In this document: piece after piece, positions 11,150 through 21,849 of the stretch
Layout of the letters: every line of letters begins with the position of its first letter
How positions within the stretch are numbered: position 1 is the stretch's first letter
Origin: Bombus terrestris
Lineage: Eukaryota > Arthropoda > Insecta > Hymenoptera > Apidae
NCBI RefSeq assembly: GCF_910591885.1
Contig: NC_063273.1
Coordinates: 11,027,501-11,091,500 of the forward strand
Length of the DNA stretch: 64,000 nucleotides
Reading direction: 5' to 3'
The notes under the pieces: generated by a model
Told to the model about the DNA's origin: nothing
Database searches by the model: none
The model's input: the letters and a program-made list of their open reading frames with translations, nothing else
Program-made: the position numbers and the translations under genes

Positions 11150-14100
11150 AGTAGATATTATGCGTTAGGTTAAAGCTAGTTAAAGTTATGTGAATTCAAA
11201 ATTATTTAAAGCAGCTTGAAATTGTAGCAATGTAAAACTACTACTTTACTTGTCTTAAAATATCCTTTCTCTCAAGTGAACTTGAGATTTCTTGATATGA
11301 AAGGAACGACCAAATAAAATAATTTCTACTTTCTATTAGCTATCCACTTAATGTCAGATTACTAGAATTCAAACAACACTGAATAAAGTAATTTTACTTT
11401 TTTGAATAGGATATTTAATGAAGTCTGTCTATAATCGTTTTCTTGAAGTAGAACAACGTGTACTAAAACTGAATTTTGTTTGCTATCAGAAAATCATTTT
11501 ACACAACTTAGTGATATTGAGTGCAATAACTTGCACCCTTTAAATTCCACCCTGCCTTATCCATGGCTAATTACATACTCATTACTCACAATCGTTTCAT
11601 ACTCGATAACCTTGGATAATCGCTGATAATTATGCATTGAAAATCCCTTCCTTTTCTCGATAAATTGAAAACTTTTGCGTAAAACTTTCAAGTAACGCCG
11701 TCTGCGCCTGACGATCGCGCATTTATTAAACTTTTTATCACTTGCTTGATCGCTATGGATATTTATTCAAACGAAAGGCGAAATCTAAATATATTTCACG
11801 AGCAGGGTTTAATTTCGAACACTGTTCCTCTTTTTATCTTTCGATTACAACGTCCTGGGAAACCAGACGATCTGAATGGAAGAAAGCAGAAAAAAAATAT
11901 GGAAGCCACGATAGAGTTGACAGTCCACGCTCAATTCTGAAAGAGGCTATTGCCTCTATTGTAGACCCAGATTCTATTTCTGGTGTGCATGAAGCTTAGA
12001 CCGATATTCGCGGTTTAAGTTACCATCCTATGAACCCCACTGGCCATTTTTGATTCTTAAACGTCGCCATATTATCATAGAAGCTTTTCGGTAGATTTTC
12101 GATCGCGGCATGTCGTTCAACACTGCTCCATTTTCTTGGCTTTATTAAAATAAAACGCGAAGAAATCATGTCAATATTGAGACACTATTTAGGTTAATTC
12201 ATCGAGAAATTATTAGTATACGAATATATACGAATAAAAGAAACATGAAAGGAACAAGATCATATAGTAAAAAGTTTAGATTAACAAGGTGAAACAAGAA
12301 AAGATCGATATACACCACGGAGAAATATGTTTCCTTTTTTCTTTGTAGTCATTAGACATATAATGGGAGGTAAACATTATAATTAGTGCAGTTTATTTAC
12401 GTCTTGGTTATTTTTGCAGCTAAGGATTGCGCGATTGAAACCCTTATACTTGAAGAAAATATGTGTTCTACATCTAACATAGGCGAAAAAAAAATATCAT
12501 CGCTAAAAATAACCGTTTAGAGTATCTTCACCCCTGAATAAATGATGAAGTTTAAATAAACGTTGCAGCAACATCTCCGCATGACATTATTCTGATAAAA
12601 ATACAGACTTCAAACTACAATACAAATATTTACTGTGAAACTAAATTTGTTTTCCCTGTTCAATTAAATCACAGCGTCACATACTGTGTGGCTAGAAATA
12701 AAATAAACTATTACCGAAGAAAGTTGTGCGCGTATACACGATGCATCAAAGGGTCCAGATCGTTTAATAGAAACCTCATTGACAAATTATTATCATAATG
12801 CAATTCGTTCAAATAAACCTACAAATACTGTCCTAATTTACCAAAATATCCTGTAACTGATGAGCGGAGGAGTGGCACAAATGAAACTCATATGAAAATT
12901 CTGTTGTAAGTTACGATAAGATCATTTTGTTAGAAAATTATTAAAGAGTAATGTAATTATTAAAGTATAAAATCTCATGGAATAGGGTAAAAGTTACACG
13001 AAACAGAAAAGTTCGATGAAATCTTCCAAAAGAAGTCTATACGATATTTCATTCCTAAATTGCGCCCTTCACGCTTCATCTTGGATCCAAATAGAAATAT
13101 ATTTCGAGATGCTCGATACTCTTGGGAAGTGTCGCACACAGGCTGAATGATCCATATTTCATCGGCGCCTGTGTTTTAGACAGGTTTTCATGGTTATTCA
13201 AGGGTAGACAGTTTTTTTTAGCTCAGGACAGACAAAATGAAGGTGAAAAAATTGGTAAGAGGTGACTGATATAAACGAATCTATCTGGATCGAAGGGAGT
13301 AGTTGACACAATTTACCAAGAAGCTTCACAATGTATCCACGCTACTCTCAAAATATAAGTTATTCTGGCCAAGAAATGGACTAGCAATTCGAGTGAACAA
13401 TGAACTTATTTTCTTAAATACGGTAAAATTAAAAATTTAAAATCGGCACAAAGTCTTCATATACTGGATTATACAGATGAATTTAAAAGATTTCAAAGGA
13501 AACAAGAGATGCTAGAGACGTCGAGAAAAAAGTTCCTTGAGTGATTTTCTTTCGATGGTTTATCTCCAAGTCGTCTTCTCAAGCGGAATCAAATTTTTTC
13601 ACTAATTTGACTAATTTCATAGCAGAAGCTATCAGATGATGCAATTAAAACATGAAGAGACATAAGGAAATTGAATTCTTGCAACGTGCATAAATTGTCA
13701 TTCGTTGTTAACATTGCTGCGAGCAGCCAATCGATCACGATTACTCAAGGATTCGGATCACGCGGAATCCATTTACTTTCGCCCTTTTCCAAAATATTGA
13801 ACCAGGGAATGGAGCACAAACATCTCTTTCAGATATTATCGATCCTATTCACGTCATCCTTCGTCAAATAAGAAATATTTTTTCTTTTATTATAGTTTTC
13901 AAGCATTCAAACCCTCGATGAAAATTTGAAGATTAAAATTAATAAAGAATTACATAATATTTGCACAATGTCACATTTTTATAAATAACGTTGAAAAACT
14001 GAGCTTAAGTAAAAGATTGCTTTATTTTGTATTATACCTTCAATATTTTATATATTCTTGGATATAGATTTTGGATATAGTTTTTGACGCTTACCAAATT

Positions 14101-14220
14101 ATTCTGGAAATTTTTTCAATAATCTTCATGTACGCTACAATAACATAGTTAAAAATTGAGATGTTGAAGAATTTCGATATTTGGAAGACAATGCTTCTAC
14201 TATAGGGGTATTATGGGGAT
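11150..14220. other. Gene-free stretch
   Basis: Only short unrecognised frames are present, such as 11742-11999 (85 codons) and 13671-13871 (66 codons). No splice pattern or domain was found. Patches near 11690-12000 and 13690-13860 are somewhat GC-richer than their surroundings. Confidence 0.4.
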
Positions 14221-14226
14221 TCTAGA

Positions 14227-14502
14227 GTGAGAAGTCTTCGATTTTGTGCAAAAAGGGCAGTAGTGAATAACATGGGAGTACCAAAAAAAGAAATTTCAGA
14301 AATTAAAAGGCAAGGAAACGTCAAAGAGAAAATTCCAGCAATGATAAAACGTCGCAAATACAGTGAAAAAGGAATTTCAACAATGAAAAAAGTAATGAAG
14401 AAAAGCAGTAGAGTTTAATAGTAAGAAACAACATAAAACTACCAAAAAAAGAAACTATGGTAACAACAACAAAAAAAATGCTGGGCAACTAAAAAAGGTA
14501 AG
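14227..14502 (+). other. Purine-rich, lysine-codon-rich patch ending at a strong splice donor
   Basis: The plus strand from 14227 is unusually rich in A and G, with an open frame of 63 codons that is mostly Lys, Ile, Glu and Arg, ending at 14418. About 80 bases later there is a near-perfect donor (AAG|GTAAGT, GT at 14499-14500). The patch contains an internal diverged duplication: gcagtag followed some 25-35 bases later by taccaaaaaaagaaa occurs twice, near 14258-14292 and 14404-14453. It could be an exon of a noncoding RNA or simply a purine-rich degenerate repeat. Confidence 0.25.
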
Positions 14503-16226
14503 TTTCTAAAATACAAAATACGAACAAAAGAAAAAAATTTCTACTAAGTCAAGACTGAAGAAAAAGTAAGATAAACCAGATTATAATACAATATTAAAAT
14601 ATATTAGACCGGTTCTAAAATATATACTCGTATAAAAACAGAAGATATACTAGAAACGTGCGAGTGACAGCTTTAGGTGAAATGTACTTGCCTTACCGAC
14701 GTGAAAATGTTGCATGGCGTTACCAGAGATAGTTTATGTAAAGAAACCGAATATTTAAAAAAGAACCTTAAAGAAAATTAAGAGCATATATCTCGTATCA
14801 TTTCCACACAATAGCCTACTCTTTCAAAGCACACAAGAGGAATTGAAGACGTATTATGATCCTAATAATCCACTCAAAATCTTTTACTCTGATACTAATC
14901 CCACATAATCGATACGCTGAAAGACATTGCTGAATTGCAAAAACTTATATAACTTACTTATACGTATAATAGACGATATTTATTATCAGTGAGTATTACA
15001 ATGATACAATATAATGTAATGCGATGCAGAATATTGTCTTACACATCTATGATAAATAAATCAAAATTTTAATCAAAATTAAATACGCAAAAATCCTTTG
15101 CGTATTCCAACACTAGAGGCTACCTGTTTACATAGTAGATAATATAAACATGGTGCCTTCCCTTCACAATGCGAGCATTCAACTTTTACAGACCAAATTT
15201 TTATGTGAATCGTCATAAAGTATCATCGGTATTCATAAAAATACATGAAACTATAAAAAATTCTAACAATCCGAATGAATCCATCAACGATTCAGCCCCT
15301 CGATTTTTATGACTTTCATCTTAACTTTCCAAACGAGGATCAATCACAAAGTCCCAGAATTTTGTGGAATCACAGAAATCCCACGATAATGGCCGCGAAT
15401 TCATGTCACGATACTTCGACAGAAATGATCACGTCGCTCGTTGTTTATCCGGACAGAATCTGTGTTGGCGTAGCGATGGAGCATAACAGCTCATCTGGAC
15501 TACATTCAGGCCGATCCGTAAATGAAACCATACGTGCTCAAGGGAGTGCGTTGCTAATTATAAATTCGGTCCGGCAATTCGGATCGCGAAAAGTCACGTA
15601 ACGCGACGAGATCGACGCAAAAAATGGCCGTTCAAAGCGATTAATCGATAATTAAAATATCGTCGAAATGGACAGACCTATGCGCCATCCTTACTTTGTC
15701 TCCTATTCCGAATAATTTATCACAGGCTGGATTCTCTCTGACGTGATATTTACGCTGAAAATGCCAACCAGAGTCCCATTTGCGATGGATCATTGAACTT
15801 CTTGCAGGCGTTAATGGACCGTAACGATCTTCGTTTCTCTCGCGTAGATTCCTCCTTTTTTTTTCTTCATTCCTTTTCTTATTCTCCCTGATACTGGAAC
15901 GTCGGCGACTGAAAAGGATGACGATTGGAGTTTGTTACAACGAGAGATGTATTCTGAATGGAGATTCTTGATCGCGAGATAAGCGTTATTTAACATTTTA
16001 ACTATTTAGGTGTTAGAACACCTACTTGTTATATTTATTGGGATACATTTTATATTATTTGATATCTTACTTGTTAAGTCACGTATAGTGTAAAGGAATA
16101 ATAGATCTGTATATATATGTCGGGTTGACGTTAAGATTAGAGTTAAGGTTAAGGACGTGAAACGAATCCCCATTGGCATTAGACGTTATCATTATGCAAT
16201 AGAGGAGGTATTTATTAGCGCAAATA

Positions 16227-17078
16227 TTAGGTCATCCCATAAGTTCGTGCCGTTTTTCGAGCGGTTATATATGTTAAGATTATTTACATACCTTTCAGTT
16301 TCATGAAAAAATGTAATCCCCCTCTCGTTGTACAATTTCTTCCCATTTTTCTGGTAGGGCCATTATTCCGTCTCGATAAAAGTTCTCTTGTTTTTCTTTA
16401 AAATAAATTTTTAAGCTATTTTTGAGAATGTCAATATTTTCAAATTTTTTACCTACTAAAAAGTGTTGTAATGCTCTGAACAGGTGGTAATCAGAGGGGC
16501 AATGTCTGGAGAATATGGGGGATGTGGTAAAATTTCCCAATTAAATTCAGATAACGTTGTTCCTATTCACTAAACCTGGTCGTTTATACACCTATGAATA
16601 GTTGTCTTAGGTATTTTCAGAACATTTGACATTTCTTGAACTGTCAAACTTCGTGATTTTTCAACAAGATCCCGAATTTTATCTTTGTCTGTCTGAGGAG
16701 GACGCCCGAAGCGTACCTCGTCTTCTAAATAGAAATTCCCAGCTCTAAAACGTTGGAACCACTTCCTAGAGGTGCAAGATGAAAGCGCATTTTCTCGGTA
16801 AACAGCACATATATTTTTCGTGGCAATTGTTACAGAACTTACTTTCCGAAATTCATATAACATGAGATGTCGAAATTGGATATGCGTTTCACTCATGATT
16901 TTTTACTGTTAGAAGTCACTGTGTTCACTATATTACGATCTTATACCCACGAAAATCTGCTCTAGCCTGTTCTCGATCAGCTAAGCTCAAGTGCATTGGT
17001 CCCTTATCGCCGTATGTTTATAAATCGACACATGAAATGAATACACAAAAGTCGGCACGAACTTATGGGATGACCTAA
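16227..17078 (-). mobile_element. Internally deleted mariner element (copy 1)
   Basis: The ends are perfect 26-bp inverted repeats beginning ttaggtcatcccataagttc and are flanked by TA target duplications (16225-16226 and 17079-17080). The length of 852 bp compares with about 1.3 kb for an intact mariner. The transposase lies on the minus strand and is deleted internally. The element sits inside LTR-like repeat A, so it inserted after that repeat. Confidence 0.93.
16301..16896 (-). pseudogene. mariner transposase pseudogene (N-terminal HTH plus C-terminal tail)
   Basis: The frame starting at 16896 encodes the N-terminal helix-turn-helix DNA-binding region of a mariner transposase (FQRFRAGNFYLEDEVRFGRP and LKIPKTTIHRCIND). 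It stops at about 16570, soon after a deletion junction. Beyond this junction the sequence resumes with a short piece matching the central region, then lacks about 60 bases present in copy 2. Those 60 bases encode the HDNARPH motif with the second catalytic aspartate. The first catalytic aspartate is lost in the larger deletion. The C-terminal part (16540-16301) follows with a one-base deletion just before the PSDYHLF motif, and the normal stop is replaced by an arginine codon, so the frame reads on to 16301. The protein would bind ends but could not cut. Confidence 0.9.
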
Positions 17079-17333
17079 TATGATTATGATATAATTTGAC
17101 AAGTAATCGCGATAATTAGATACTCGAGAAGCTAATGACAATGATCCTAGGCTCAATAACGAATCTGCGGTCAACGGGATGCCGAACTCTATCCTTCGTG
17201 AGTGTCTAAATTGTACTCGGGGTTAATGCACAGAGCAATCACTACGTATCTGAGAGTTACTTGAATCGTTGTTGAGATCGTACAGGAGAGTGATTCTCCG
17301 TCACGGTGACGCTGTCGAGGAAAACTATATGAG

Positions 17334-17759
17334 GTGTGTCTAAGGGCACTCTATTTTGAACTTTTATCTAGTGGTGATACCATTAATTCAGACAAATATT
17401 GCACTGAGTTAGAAAAATTAAGGGAAGCACTAGCTGAAAAACGACCAGGTTTAGTGAATAAGAACAACGTTATCTTCCATCACGACAATGCTAGACCGCA
17501 TGTCATAGCGAAAAGCGTTACAAAAAAATTGTCTGAATTTAATTGGGAAATTTTACCACATCCCCCATATTCCCCAGACATTGCCCCATCTGATTACCAC
17601 CTGTTCAGAGCATTACAACACTTTTTAGTAGGTAAAAAATTTGAAAACATTGACATTCTCAAAAATAGCTTAGAAAATTATTTTAAAGAAAAACAAGAGA
17701 ACTTTTATCGAGACGGAATAATGACCCTTCCAGAAAAATGGGAAGAAATTGTACAATGA
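17334..17759 (+). pseudogene. mariner transposase C-terminal half
   Basis: From about residue 6 the frame matches the mariner catalytic core: FELLSSGDTINSDKYC, then the second catalytic aspartate in FHHDNARPH, then the third in PHPPYSPDIAPSDYHLFRAL. The spacing counted by eye is about 34-35 residues, in line with the DD34D mariner group. The C-terminal tail ends LPEKWEEIVQ at the natural stop. The start codon at 17334 lies outside the homologous region and is not a real start. The N-terminal HTH and the first catalytic aspartate are absent, so this is a fragment. Confidence 0.92.
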
Positions 17760-17857
17760 GAGGGGGATTACATTTTTTCATGAAACTGAAAGGTATGTAA
17801 ACAATCTTAACATATATAACCGCTCGAAAAACGGCACGAACTTATGGGATGACCTAA
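17345..17857 (+). mobile_element. 5'-truncated mariner element (copy 2)
   Basis: Only the 3' half remains. The right inverted repeat ends at 17857 with the same terminal sequence as copy 1, followed by TA. The left end is missing; recognisable transposase sequence begins near 17345. It is in opposite orientation to copy 1, and about 324 bp of the two copies are nearly identical, with only a handful of differences. The left boundary is approximate. Confidence 0.88.
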
Positions 17858-17859
17858 TA

Positions 17860-18229
17860 TAATGCGAAAGTAACTGATACACTCATCAACGCACAGCTTG
17901 AACATAAATAAAATAGAGATAAAAGATACCCATTTTTTTAAAGGATACACATATTATTACAAATTGTTAATGTTGGGCATGTACAATTCAACATATAAAC
18001 ACGTCATTAAAAATAAACAAACATGTACTTCAGCGTTTTTCGAAAGTCAACAGCCTTCTGTTCAGACAGAAGGTAAGAAACATATATTCAAATACTGCGC
18101 GGACGGAAAGATAGCTTGTAATAAAATAAGAAGAAAATATAAAAGATGTGGAAAGTATTATGGTCTAATAAACATGATGGAAATTAATTTCAATAAACGA
18201 TTATTTCATTTTTTAAGAGTATATATATA
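17860..18229. other. Spacer between mariner copy 2 and LTR-like repeat B
   Basis: AT-rich sequence. A 115-codon plus-strand frame (17898-18245) has a lysine- and cysteine-containing composition but no recognised domain. It runs into repeat B, so I do not call it a gene. Confidence 0.4.
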
Positions 18230-18725
18230 TGTCGGGTTTCGTTAGAAATTTTAGGCGTGAAATAATTAATAAGTATAACAAAAGCTATTGACAATGTTCC
18301 TGGGCTCAATAACGAATCCACGGTCAACGGGTAAACTCTTTGTACAATGGAATACATTTTGTAGCACGCAAACACGACAACTCAGTCGCTGGGATACTTT
18401 CAGACCTCCTCCAAGTCAATCACAGAAAACTCTCCAAAGAGATTGCAAATAAAAGACAGATACAGTCACACATGTCAAATACATATCGATCGGGAATATC
18501 AACAAATTCCCAAGCGCCGTAGCTAGGCAGTCCCGCGTAAACCAGCATTGCTCCTGATCGAGACTCGATTGTTTATACAGCATGTCCTCAACATCGGTAC
18601 CTCCTCTGTAAGACATTTCGTTCATCCCGTGACCGTGGCTACGTTCGGCGACCAGTTATGTCACCTCGAGCCCAAGTATTGGGGAACTTCCTAAAAAAAG
18701 GCCCGATGTCCCTACATCTCCGACA
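18230..18725 (+). repeat. LTR-like repeat B (possible solo LTR, 496 bp)
   Basis: It begins TGTCGGGTTTCG at 18230 and ends CATCTCCGACA at 18725, giving TG...CA termini with a short inverted TGTCGG/CCGACA. The four bases before (18226-18229) and after (18726-18729) are both TATA, consistent with a 4-bp target duplication of the Gypsy type, although the site itself is simple AT sequence. About 50 bp inside match repeat A near 17130-17180. No internal coding region is present, so a solo LTR is the simplest reading. The family is unidentified. Confidence 0.45.
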
Positions 18726-18729
18726 TATA

Positions 18730-19770
18730 CATATATGCATAACCATATGTATATAAATAATAGGATTTACCTTGGTGATATTTAGTACAAATACCTTGTT
18801 GAATGTCAGAAACAAAATTTTATTTCTGTAGTTGTACTAGATTGTAACGTTTTGTAACGTATGACTGACGAAGCAATTCAATTGAAGAGGTTCAACGAAG
18901 AATAATGTAATTTTTTCATACCTCAATTAAATTATTGAGCGAATATATTCGAAAGCGACGTGAAGTTCCTCGATACTTTAGAAAAGACAAGCTCTGTCCA
19001 CTTAACTCAGACGTACTGTTTTAATTAAAATGACTCATTATTCCGCCCCATTCCTACTTTACTGCTTTAATGCAAGATAACAGCTAGAAGAATCGCAGTC
19101 GACTCATAAAAGAGAACATATAATTTAATTATGCTATGCAGTGAAGTAATAAATGACACTTTCCTTCATTAATCGAAAAATTTATTCATCTAACAATAAT
19201 ACAGTTGCTAGTCTAGCAATATTGCAATAATGCAATAATAGCATTATCTAGCAATAATGGGACTAATTGTTTCTTCTTATTGCGGTTCTAAAATTTCATA
19301 TATTTGAAAATAGATTAATATAAAAATTAATATAAAATAATTTATGGAAATAAATATAGTGTATATATATTAACTATACAAAATAATTCTTGCAGTTTAA
19401 TTAAAAGAGCACATCTAGAGTGCGGATACTATGCAAATTCGTATTTTAATGAATACAATTAGAAAAATGAAAAGTAGAAAATTATTTTACGTACTAAATA
19501 TAGGTATATTTGAGAAATTTCTTATACTTTTATAAATTATGTGATCCTTTTAATCATTTTTATACCTACCTATTAAATTACCTATAGATGCATAAAAATC
19601 TTACAGTATATCTCGAAATAAATAGCATAATAAATTTAAAAATAATATTGTAGAACATTTCCAAATAATTTAAGCTTATCTACCCTTCTAAAATTTCACT
19701 TACAGAATCGGCCAATTCACCCGAACACAATACCGAAAGCTAGAAATCTCGTTAATTACGACAAAATAAA
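18730..19770. other. AT-rich gene-free stretch
   Basis: It contains a run of short degenerate repeats (gcaataatg words near 19205-19260) and no frame of note. Confidence 0.45.
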
Positions 19771-19776
19771 TCGAAG

Positions 19777-20346
19777 ATGAAATTTAATCATTTCAAAAAT
19801 CAGGTTACTAAGGAATTCGCGTTTCTGTTGATTTTTAACCATCGAAATGGAGATTTCGATTCAAATGGAGATTTGAAATTACAAAATCTAGAAACAAAAC
19901 ACGAAACACATAAATTGCAACTAAATAATCGGCAGACTAATAATAATTCGAACTTGTGCAGACGTTCGAAATTATTAAAGAGAGCCGCCCGATCGAAAGC
20001 AATAAACGAGTTTCTCGCTACTTGTCTCTCTATGTCTCTCCCTCTAATTAATAGACTTGCTCTTGTGCTATTTACACCCGGTTATTTGCAACGCGTACAA
20101 TTCTCGGAAATCGGGTCTGCCGTAACGTCTCGTCGTTTCAAAGGAGAGAACATAGGGGAAAGGGAGAGAAGAAAAGGGGAGAGGCGACGGAAGGAAAAAT
20201 CGAGCGTCATTCTCGGATTTGCCATTGCTGTTCTTATAATGGATCTGGAGATTGTTCAAACACTTATCACAAAAAGTTCTTACGAATGTATTATATGCAT
20301 TCTACGAAACTTTTTCGAATTTCGTCAGCATTGTCACGAGACATGA
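19777..20346 (+). CDS. Unrecognised 189-codon open frame
   Basis: This is the longest open frame outside the transposons, surprisingly long for such AT-rich DNA, although its middle (about 19980-20240) is GC-richer, which lowers the stop-codon density. The protein would have a polar, asparagine-rich first third, a hydrophobic stretch around residues 80-100, a strongly basic Arg/Glu/Lys segment around residues 125-142 (GERERRKGERRRKEK) and a second hydrophobic stretch around 145-160. No family motif is recognised. The basic block comes from a purine-rich gga/gaga tract, which argues against a conserved protein. I consider it more likely chance or a transcribed noncoding region. Confidence 0.2.
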   Translation: MKFNHFKNQVTKEFAFLLIFNHRNGDFDSNGDLKLQNLETKHETHKLQLNNRQTNNNSNLCRRSKLLKRAARSKAINEFLATCLSMSLPLINRLALVLFTPGYLQRVQFSEIGSAVTSRRFKGENIGERERRKGERRRKEKSSVILGFAIAVLIMDLEIVQTLITKSSYECIICILRNFFEFRQHCHET

Positions 20347-20349
20347 CTG

Positions 20350-21740
20350 TCGTAATTATAATAATAAAATTTGAAATTAATCCGAAAGTGTACATAGAAA
20401 TGACAAGACACTTATTGTGAAAAATTAGTATACATCATGAATAGTAGTCCTAAACATATAATTAATGCTAAAAGTAATTTCACTAAATATTATGGCTTAT
20501 TAATACCATAGCGAATAATTGACTGTTCAAACAGCTTGGTGAGCTTTGCTAAGTGTACGCTTTCAATAAATATCTTGTAACTTCTATATAAATTTTCAGA
20601 TGCGTTCCAAAATTTCTCAATATAATCACGAAAGTCGTGTCTCGTTACGGTACTACATTTTAAAATCTTACGCATAGAAAATTTCAAAGAGTGTCGAGAT
20701 ACTTTGATGATCCACTGTACTATGTTACGAGAGATTTGTTAAGGAAAAAATTTCATAATCTCTGTTCCCGAAGCGAAAAAGGCAGGAACGAAGGAAAGCA
20801 CGTCGATTACGTAATGGGGCAGTAAGCAGTCGTTGGAATAGGGGTGCACCTTTCTTCTTGGCTTCCCTTTCTTTTCATCTCTTCGTCGACCCTCTCCTCG
20901 TCCCTGTTGCGCCGCCATTCGTTTTTGTTCCTATAGAAAACAAGCGACATTCGAGGAAAAAGAAATGGATCCTGGATAAATAGAAAAGGACGTAGATCAG
21001 TGGGAAAAGGACGCCGGTTTAATTCGATTCCTTAGAAAAGTTCGATTTCATAACCTTATAATTGTATAATCGGAAATTATACGAAGGAGATGGAAAAGGG
21101 TAAGTGTTGAAATAGTTGAAAGATTTAAAATTGGAATAGTGACGAGCAAATTGAACGATCCGCTGATGTTTCATCGCGGGCTCAATGGAGATTCAAAGAG
21201 ATAGGATTCACTAATAGAAACGAGGTGAATAAATTCTTACTTTACGTTTTAAAATCTCATTAAAATGACGTTCGTAAAAATTTTCGCGATGATTTTTTTA
21301 CGTTTAAGGATGAAACGACATATCCTTTCCTTTTTTGTGATTATCCAACGTTCCATATTTTCCACGGATATTAATTTAGCTTTCAACGAGTTTGAAACAC
21401 GCGTACGCGAAATATTTTTCGAAACGAAATATTACGATTATACGCAATACGCTTGTTAGACTAGTAAATAAGCACCGTGACGTACAGACTGTTGCTGATT
21501 AAACGATGTTTGACACGGTTTTTCGTGAGTATTTATGTGCCCGGAACAAGGAAAATCGAAATAGCATTCACACTGCTTGCAAAGATCGGAGTGCCGTTAG
21601 ATTTGCTTTGATTCTTTCCAGTACGTGTAATTAGGGCAAACTCGTGAAATTGTGTAACATTCAAACATCAGTTTCATTTATCAGTCGATGTCTATTTATA
21701 ACCCGACTAACTCAATAGACGAAGTTCCCTATTATTTAAC
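20350..21740. other. Gene-free stretch with a GC-richer patch
   Basis: The patch at about 20755-21010 is richer in G and C and has pyrimidine-rich tracts (ctttcttctt, tcccttctt). It has no open frame of interest. It could be a regulatory region or an untranslated exon. Confidence 0.3.
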
Positions 21741-21742
21741 GT

Positions 21743-21845
21743 ACAGTGGCTCGTGAATACCCTGTACACTTGTACATAGAAACATTTTATGTATATATCA
21801 TGCGCGTTATACGAAATATTCAGAAATTTCATTGGCACTACAACT
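21743..21845 (+). repeat. Dispersed repeat, copy 1
   Basis: A stretch of about 100 bases starting with cagtggctcg is similar to 49848-49950. Both contain tagaaac, a tttt-atg word and the identical 15-mer ttatacgaaatatt plus one base. It is probably a fragment of an old DNA transposon or MITE; the family is not identified. Confidence 0.45.
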
Positions 21846-21849
21846 AAAC

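Larger units (their letters stand above)
16118..17340 (+). repeat. LTR-like repeat A, interrupted by a mariner
   Basis: It starts with tgtcgggttgacg (16118) after a TATATA run, exactly like repeat B at 18230. After the mariner insertion it continues with a segment (about 17130-17180, containing ggctcaataacgaatc and ggtcaacggg) that matches repeat B at about 18285-18332. Its 3' end is not seen; homology is lost before the second mariner. The shared TGTCGG start suggests a long terminal repeat of a retrotransposon, but no retroviral-type protein is encoded nearby. Confidence 0.4.

Noticed and set aside
17898..18245. 115-codon frame after mariner copy 2
   Set aside because: Runs into LTR-like repeat B and shows no transposase or other motif.
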